Source of the DNA: Odiellus spinosus
Lineage: Eukaryota > Arthropoda > Arachnida > Opiliones > Phalangiidae
Assembly (NCBI GenBank): GCA_963920705.1
Contig: CAWUCO010000197.1
Location: forward strand, 159,317-223,316
Reading direction: 5' to 3'
DNA: 64,000 nt
The notes beneath the pieces are model-generated. The model saw only the letters and a list, made by a program, of their open reading frames with translations. It searched no databases and was not told the origin of the DNA. Shown here piece after piece: positions 59,664-64,000 of the stretch; position 1 is the first letter of the stretch, and each line of letters begins with the position of its first letter. Made by a program: the position numbers and the translations under genes.

Positions 59664-60704
59664 TTGAATTGGCCATATTTTTCTTGTTTTTCAACGGATT
59701 TTTGAAAACTCTTATTATTTAGACTGTCCATTAATTGCTCTTTCGAATGACTTTGATTTTGTCTAAATTGCTAAAACGTGACAAATATAAAATTGGTTAA
59801 AATTAAGCAAAAACGCTTAAAAATCCAAGATTATTGGATTCCAATGGACACAAAACTTTTGAATTTTAAGCGATTTAGACAAAATTAAGACCACTCGAAA
59901 GACCAAATTTTGGTCTATCTAAAAAACAATAGTTTTGGAAAATCCGTTGAAAAACAAGAAAAATATGGCCAATTCAAGAAATCATACAATATCAAAATAG
60001 TCAAATTTCAGATTTTAAAAATTCGCCTTTTGATATTAGATGTTTTTTGAATTGGCCATATTTTTCTTGTTTTTCAACGGATTTTTGAAAACTCTTATTA
60101 TTTAGACTGTCCATTAATTGCTCTTTCGAATGACTTTGATTTTGTCTAAATTGCAAAATTGTGACAAATATAAAATTGGTTAAAATTAAGCAAAAACGCT
60201 TAAAAATCCAAGATTATTGGATTCAAATGGACACAAAACTTTTGAATTTTAAGCGATTTAGACAAAATTAAGACCACTCGAAAGACCAAATTTTGGTCTA
60301 TCTAAAAAACAATAGTTTTGGAAATTCCGTTGAAAAACAAGAAAAATATGGCCAATTCAAGAAATCATACAATATCAAAATAGTCAAATTTCAGATTTTC
60401 AAAATTCGCTTTTTGATATTAGATGTTTTTTGAATTGTCCATATTTTCCATGCTTTTCAACGGATTTTGCAAAACTCTTGTTTTTTAGATAGACCAATAT
60501 TTGCTCTTTCGAGTGGTCTTAATTTTGTCTAAATCGCTTAAAATTCAAAAGTTTTGTGTCCATTTGAATCCAATAATCTTGGATTTTTAAGCGTTTTTGC
60601 TTAATTTTAACCAATTTTATATTTGTCACAATTTTGCAATTTAGACAAAACCAAAGTCATTCGAAAGAGCAATTAATGGACAGTCTAAATAATAAGAGTT
60701 TTCG
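59664..60704. repeat. Direct repeat copy 1, offset 3062 bp (8 monomers)
   Basis: Matches 62726-63766 at constant offset with shared rare variants GACTTTGATTTTG, TTGCTAAAACGTG, GGATTCCAATGG, CGCCTTTTGATATT, GGAAATTCCG, CATGCTTTTCAACGG and GATTTTGCAAAAC. The copies part where TTTTCGAAAATCC (about 60705) meets TTTTCAAAAATCC. Confidence 0.84.
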
Positions 60705-61309
60705 AAAATCCGTTGAAAAACAAGAAAAATATGGCCAATTCAAAAAACATCTAATATCAAAAAGCGAATTTTTAAAATCTGAAATTTGACTATTTTGATA
60801 TTGTATGATTTCTTGAATTGGCCATATTTTTCTTGTTTTTCAACGGAATTTCCAAAACTATTGTTTTTTAGATAGACCAAAATTTGGTCTTTCGAGTGGT
60901 CTTAATTTTGTCTAAATCGCTTAAAATTCAAAAGTTTTGTGTCCTTTTGAATCCAATAATCTTGGATTTTTAAGCGTTTTTGCTTAATTTTAACCAATTT
61001 TATATTTGTCACAATTTTGCAATTTAGACAAAACCAAAGTCATTCGAAAGAGCAATTAATGGACAGTCTAAATAATAAGAGTTTTCGAAAATCCGTTGAA
61101 AAACAAGAAAAATATGGCCAATTCAAAAAACATCTAATATCAAAAAGCGAATTTTTAAAATCTGAAATTTGACTATTTTGATATTGTATGATTTCTTGAA
61201 TTGGCCATATTTTTCTTGTTTTTCAATGGATTTTTGAAAACTCTTATTATTTAGACTGTGCATTAATTGCTCTTTCGAATGACTTTGGTTTTGTCTAAAT
61301 TGGAAAATT

Positions 61310-62760
61310 GTGACAAATATAAAATTGGTTAAAATTAAGCAAAAACGCTTAAAAATCCAAGATTATTGGATTCAAATGGACTCAAAACTTTTGAATTTTA
61401 AGCGATTTAGACAAAATTAAGACCACTCGAAAGACCAAATTTTGGTCTATCTAATAAACAATAGTTTTCAAAAATCCGTTGAAAAACAAGAAAAATATGG
61501 CCAATTCAAGAAATCATACAATATCAAAATAGTCAAATTTCAGATTTTCAAAATTCGCTTTTTGATATTAGATGTTTTTTGAATTGTCCATATTTTCCAT
61601 GTTTTTCAACGGATTTTCCAAAACTCTTGTTTTTTAGATAGACCAATATTTGCTCTTTCGAGTGGTCTTAATTTTGTCTAAATCGCTTAAAATTCAAAAG
61701 TTTTGTGTCCATTTGAATCCAATAATCTTGGATTTTTAAGCGTTTTTGCTTAATTTTAACCAATTTTATATTTGTCACAATTTTGCAATTTAGACAAAAC
61801 CAAAATCATTCGAAAGAGCAATTAATGGACAGTCTAAATAATAAGAGTTTTCAAAAATCCGTTGAAAAACAAGAAAAATATGGCCAATTCAAAAAACATC
61901 TAATATCAAAAAGCGAATTTTTAAAATCTGAAATTTGACTATTTTATATTGTATGATTTCTTGAATTGGCCATATTTTTCTTGTTTTTCAACGGATTTTT
62001 GAAAACTCTTATTATTTGTACTGTCCATTAATTGCTCTTTCGAATGACTTTGGTTTTGTCTAAATTGCAAAATTGTGACAAATATAAAATTGGTTAAAAT
62101 TAAGCAAAAACGCTTAAAAATCCAAGATTATTGGATTCAAATGGACACAAAACTTTTGAATTTTAAGCGATTTAGACAAAATTAAGACCACTCGAAAGAC
62201 CAAATTTTGGTCTATCTAAAAAACAATAGTTTTGGAAAATCCGTTGAAAAACAAGAAAAATATGGCCAATTCAAGAAATCATACAATATCAAAATAGTCA
62301 AATTTCAGATTTTAAAAATTCGCTTTTTGATATTAGATGTTTTTTGAATTGTACATATTTTCCATGTTTTTCAACGGATTTTCCAAAACTCTTGTTTTTT
62401 AGATAGACCAATATTTGCTCTTTCGAGTGGTCTTAATTTTGTCTAAATCGCTTAAAAATCAAAAGTTTTGTGTCCATTTGAATCCAATAATCTTGGATTT
62501 TTAAGCGTTTTTGCCTAATTTTAACCAATTTTATATTTGTCACAATTTTGCAATTTAGACAAAACCAAAGTCATTCGAAAGAGCAATTAATGGACAGTCT
62601 AAATAATAAGAGTTTTCAAAAATCCGTTGAAAAACAAGAAAAATATGGCCAATTCAAAAAACATCTAATATCAAAAGCGAATTTTTAAAATCTGAAATTT
62701 GACTATTTTGATATTGTATGATTTCTTGAATTGGCCATATTTTTCTTGTTTTTCAACGGA
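61310..62760. repeat. Copy of 47.9-49.4 kb placed 13.4 kb away, direct orientation
   Basis: Shares GGACTCAAAAC, CTAATAAACAATAG, CCAAAATCATTCG, TATTTGTACTGTCC, GAATTGTACATATTTT (48964 and 62351, offset 13387) and TTTTTGCCTAATTTT in the same order as 47.9-49.4 kb. Private changes include a lost G in ATTTTATATTG (about 61945). It lies on the far side of the large palindrome from its partner. Confidence 0.8.
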
Positions 62761-63766
62761 TTTTTGAAAACTCTTATTATTTAGACTGTCCATTAATTGC
62801 TCTTTCGAATGACTTTGATTTTGTCTAAATTGCTAAAACGTGACAAATATAAAATTGGTTAAAATTAAGCAAAAACGCTTAAAAATCCAAGATTATTGGA
62901 TTCCAATGGACACAAAACTTTTGAATTTTAAGCGATTTAGACAAAATTAAGACCACTCGAAAGACCAAATTTTGGTCTATCTAAAAAACAATAGTTTTGG
63001 AAAATCCGTTGAAAAACAAGAAAAATATGGCCAATTCAAGAAATCATACAATATCAAAATAGTCAAATTTCAGATTTTAAAAATTCGCCTTTTGATATTA
63101 GATGTTTTTTGAATTGGCCATATTTTTCTTGTTTTTCAACGGATTTTTGAAAACTCTTATTATTTAGACTGTCCATTAATTGCTCTTTCGAATGACTTTG
63201 ATTTTGTCTAAATTGCAAAATTGTGACAAATATAAAATTGGTTAAAATTAAGCAAAAACGCTTAAAAATCCAAGATTATTGGATTCAAATAGACACAAAA
63301 CTTTTGAATTTTAAGCGATTTAGACAAAATTAAGACCACTCGAAAGACCAAATTTTGGTCTATCTAAAAAACAATAGTTTTGGAAATTCCGTTGAAAAAC
63401 AAGAAAAATATGGCCAATTCAAGAAATCATACAATATCAAAATAGTCAAATTTCAGATTTTCAAAATTCGCTTTTTGATATTAGATGTTTTTTGAATTGT
63501 CCATATTTTCCATGCTTTTCAACGGATTTTGCAAAACTCTTGTTTTTTAGATAGACCAATATTTGCTCTTTCGAGTGGTCTTAATTTTGTCTAAATCGCT
63601 TAAAATTCAAAAGTTTTGTGTCCATTTGAATCCAATAATCTCCGATTTTTAAGCGTTTTTGCTTAATTTTAACCAATTTTATATTTGTCACAATTTTGCA
63701 ATTTAGACAAAACCAAAGTCATTCGAAAGAGCAATTAATGGACAGTCTAAATAATAAGAGTTTTCA
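62726..63766. repeat. Direct repeat copy 2, offset 3062 bp
   Basis: Second copy of 59664-60704. Private differences here are CAAATAGACAC (about 63289) and AATAATCTCCG (about 63637). Confidence 0.84.
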
Positions 63767-64000
63767 AAAATCCGTTGAAAAACAAGAAAAATATGGCCAA
63801 TTCAAGAAATCATACATAATAGTCAAATTTCAGATTTTAAAAATTCGCTTTTTGATATTAGATGTTTTTTGAATTGGCCATATTTTTCTTGTTTTTCAAC
63901 GGATTTTTGAAAACTCTTATTATTTAGACTGTCCATTAATTGCTCTTTCGAATGACTTTGGTTTTGTCTAAATTGCAAAATTGTGACAAATATAAAATTG

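Larger units (their letters stand above)
1..64000. repeat. Satellite DNA array, 383-bp monomer, mixed orientation
   Basis: The same unit of about 383 bp runs from the first to the last base, so all intervals here are satellite. Period was checked at many places: for example the TCCGTTG start recurs at 384 and 767, and other markers recur at exact or near multiples of 383 (766, 1149, 1916). About 167 copies fit. Copies differ by scattered substitutions and 1-6 bp indels. Both orientations are intermingled. No gene, tRNA, rRNA or transposon end is visible. A prokaryotic origin is very unlikely; heterochromatin of a eukaryote is the inference. Confidence 0.97.
58554..64000. repeat. Satellite block, mixed orientation, to the window end
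   Basis: Continues the array with frequent reversals. Rare forms: GACTTTGATTTTG (59751, 60135, 62815, 63199), TTGCTAAAACGTG (59771 and 62833), CGCCTTTTGATATT, CATGCTTTTCAACGG, GGAAATTCCG, and ACTGTGCATTAATT (near 58959 and 61257). The array passes the window end without a boundary. Confidence 0.8.

Noticed and set aside
1-64000. CRISPR array
   Set aside because: Units are 383 bp with no alternation of short identical repeats and unique spacers; the entire unit is repeated.
1-64000. tRNA, rRNA, telomere repeats or embedded mobile elements
   Set aside because: None of these was seen on either strand: no GC-rich cloverleaf-like stretch, no TTAGG/TTAGGC/TTAGGG runs, and no interruption of the satellite longer than small indels.

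Overview
The whole 64-kb window is one AT-rich satellite DNA array. It holds no unique sequence and no gene, RNA gene, transposon, CRISPR or telomere repeat that I can support. The unit is a monomer of about 383 bp (27% G+C in one hand-counted copy), present about 167 times. Such an array is typical of heterochromatin of a eukaryote, such as a centromere, pericentromere, or sex or B chromosome. The sequence does not reveal the species; an invertebrate is a guess. Satellites built of inversely oriented subunits are known from Tribolium beetles, which makes them a useful comparison but not an identification.

The monomer is itself an inverted dimer. A half-unit H1 (about 181 bp) and a half-unit H2 (about 202 bp) face each other and are about 80% identical over roughly 127 bp by hand alignment. 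Each monomer therefore has two dyad centres. Dyad A is flanked by an 18-bp core, TGTTTTTCAACGGATTTT and its complement. Dyad B is centred on the hairpin AATCCAATAATCTTGGATT. Because the monomer resembles its own reverse complement, the array can change direction at a dyad without losing phase. I count about 70 reversals in the first 51 kb. Most fall in the 18-bp core of dyad A; a few fall in the CGAAAGAGCAA element or elsewhere. Below, F means H1 then H2 reads forward on the given strand, and R means the reverse.

Layout: (1) 1-3969, a nested palindrome centred near 2.18 kb and cut by the window edge. (2) 3970-8500, direction changes nearly every monomer, with a 1917-bp direct repeat and a 74-bp duplication. 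(3) 8500-20739, a composite palindrome with arms about 9.05-11.73 and 14.98-18.42 kb, the right arm holding an extra dimer. (4) 20740-35077, an inverted repeat with 2653-bp arms around a 9-kb one-direction block of 4- to 6-monomer higher-order repeats (HORs). (5) 34.9-50.8 kb, tandem duplications of 1, 2, 3 and about 3.5 monomers, including one truncated-monomer junction seen three times. (6) 50762-58553, a very large palindrome with 3493-bp arms and an 806-bp centre. (7) 58554-64000, mixed orientation with direct repeats, one of them copied from 13.4 kb away.

Shared private mutations at mirror positions prove that the palindrome arms are recent inverted copies rather than merely similar monomers. 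The picture is an array that grows by unequal exchange and fold-back or inversion events seeded at its own dyads. All coordinates of arms and block edges come from reading by eye; those given to the base were checked at the flanking bases, and those marked 'about' were not.
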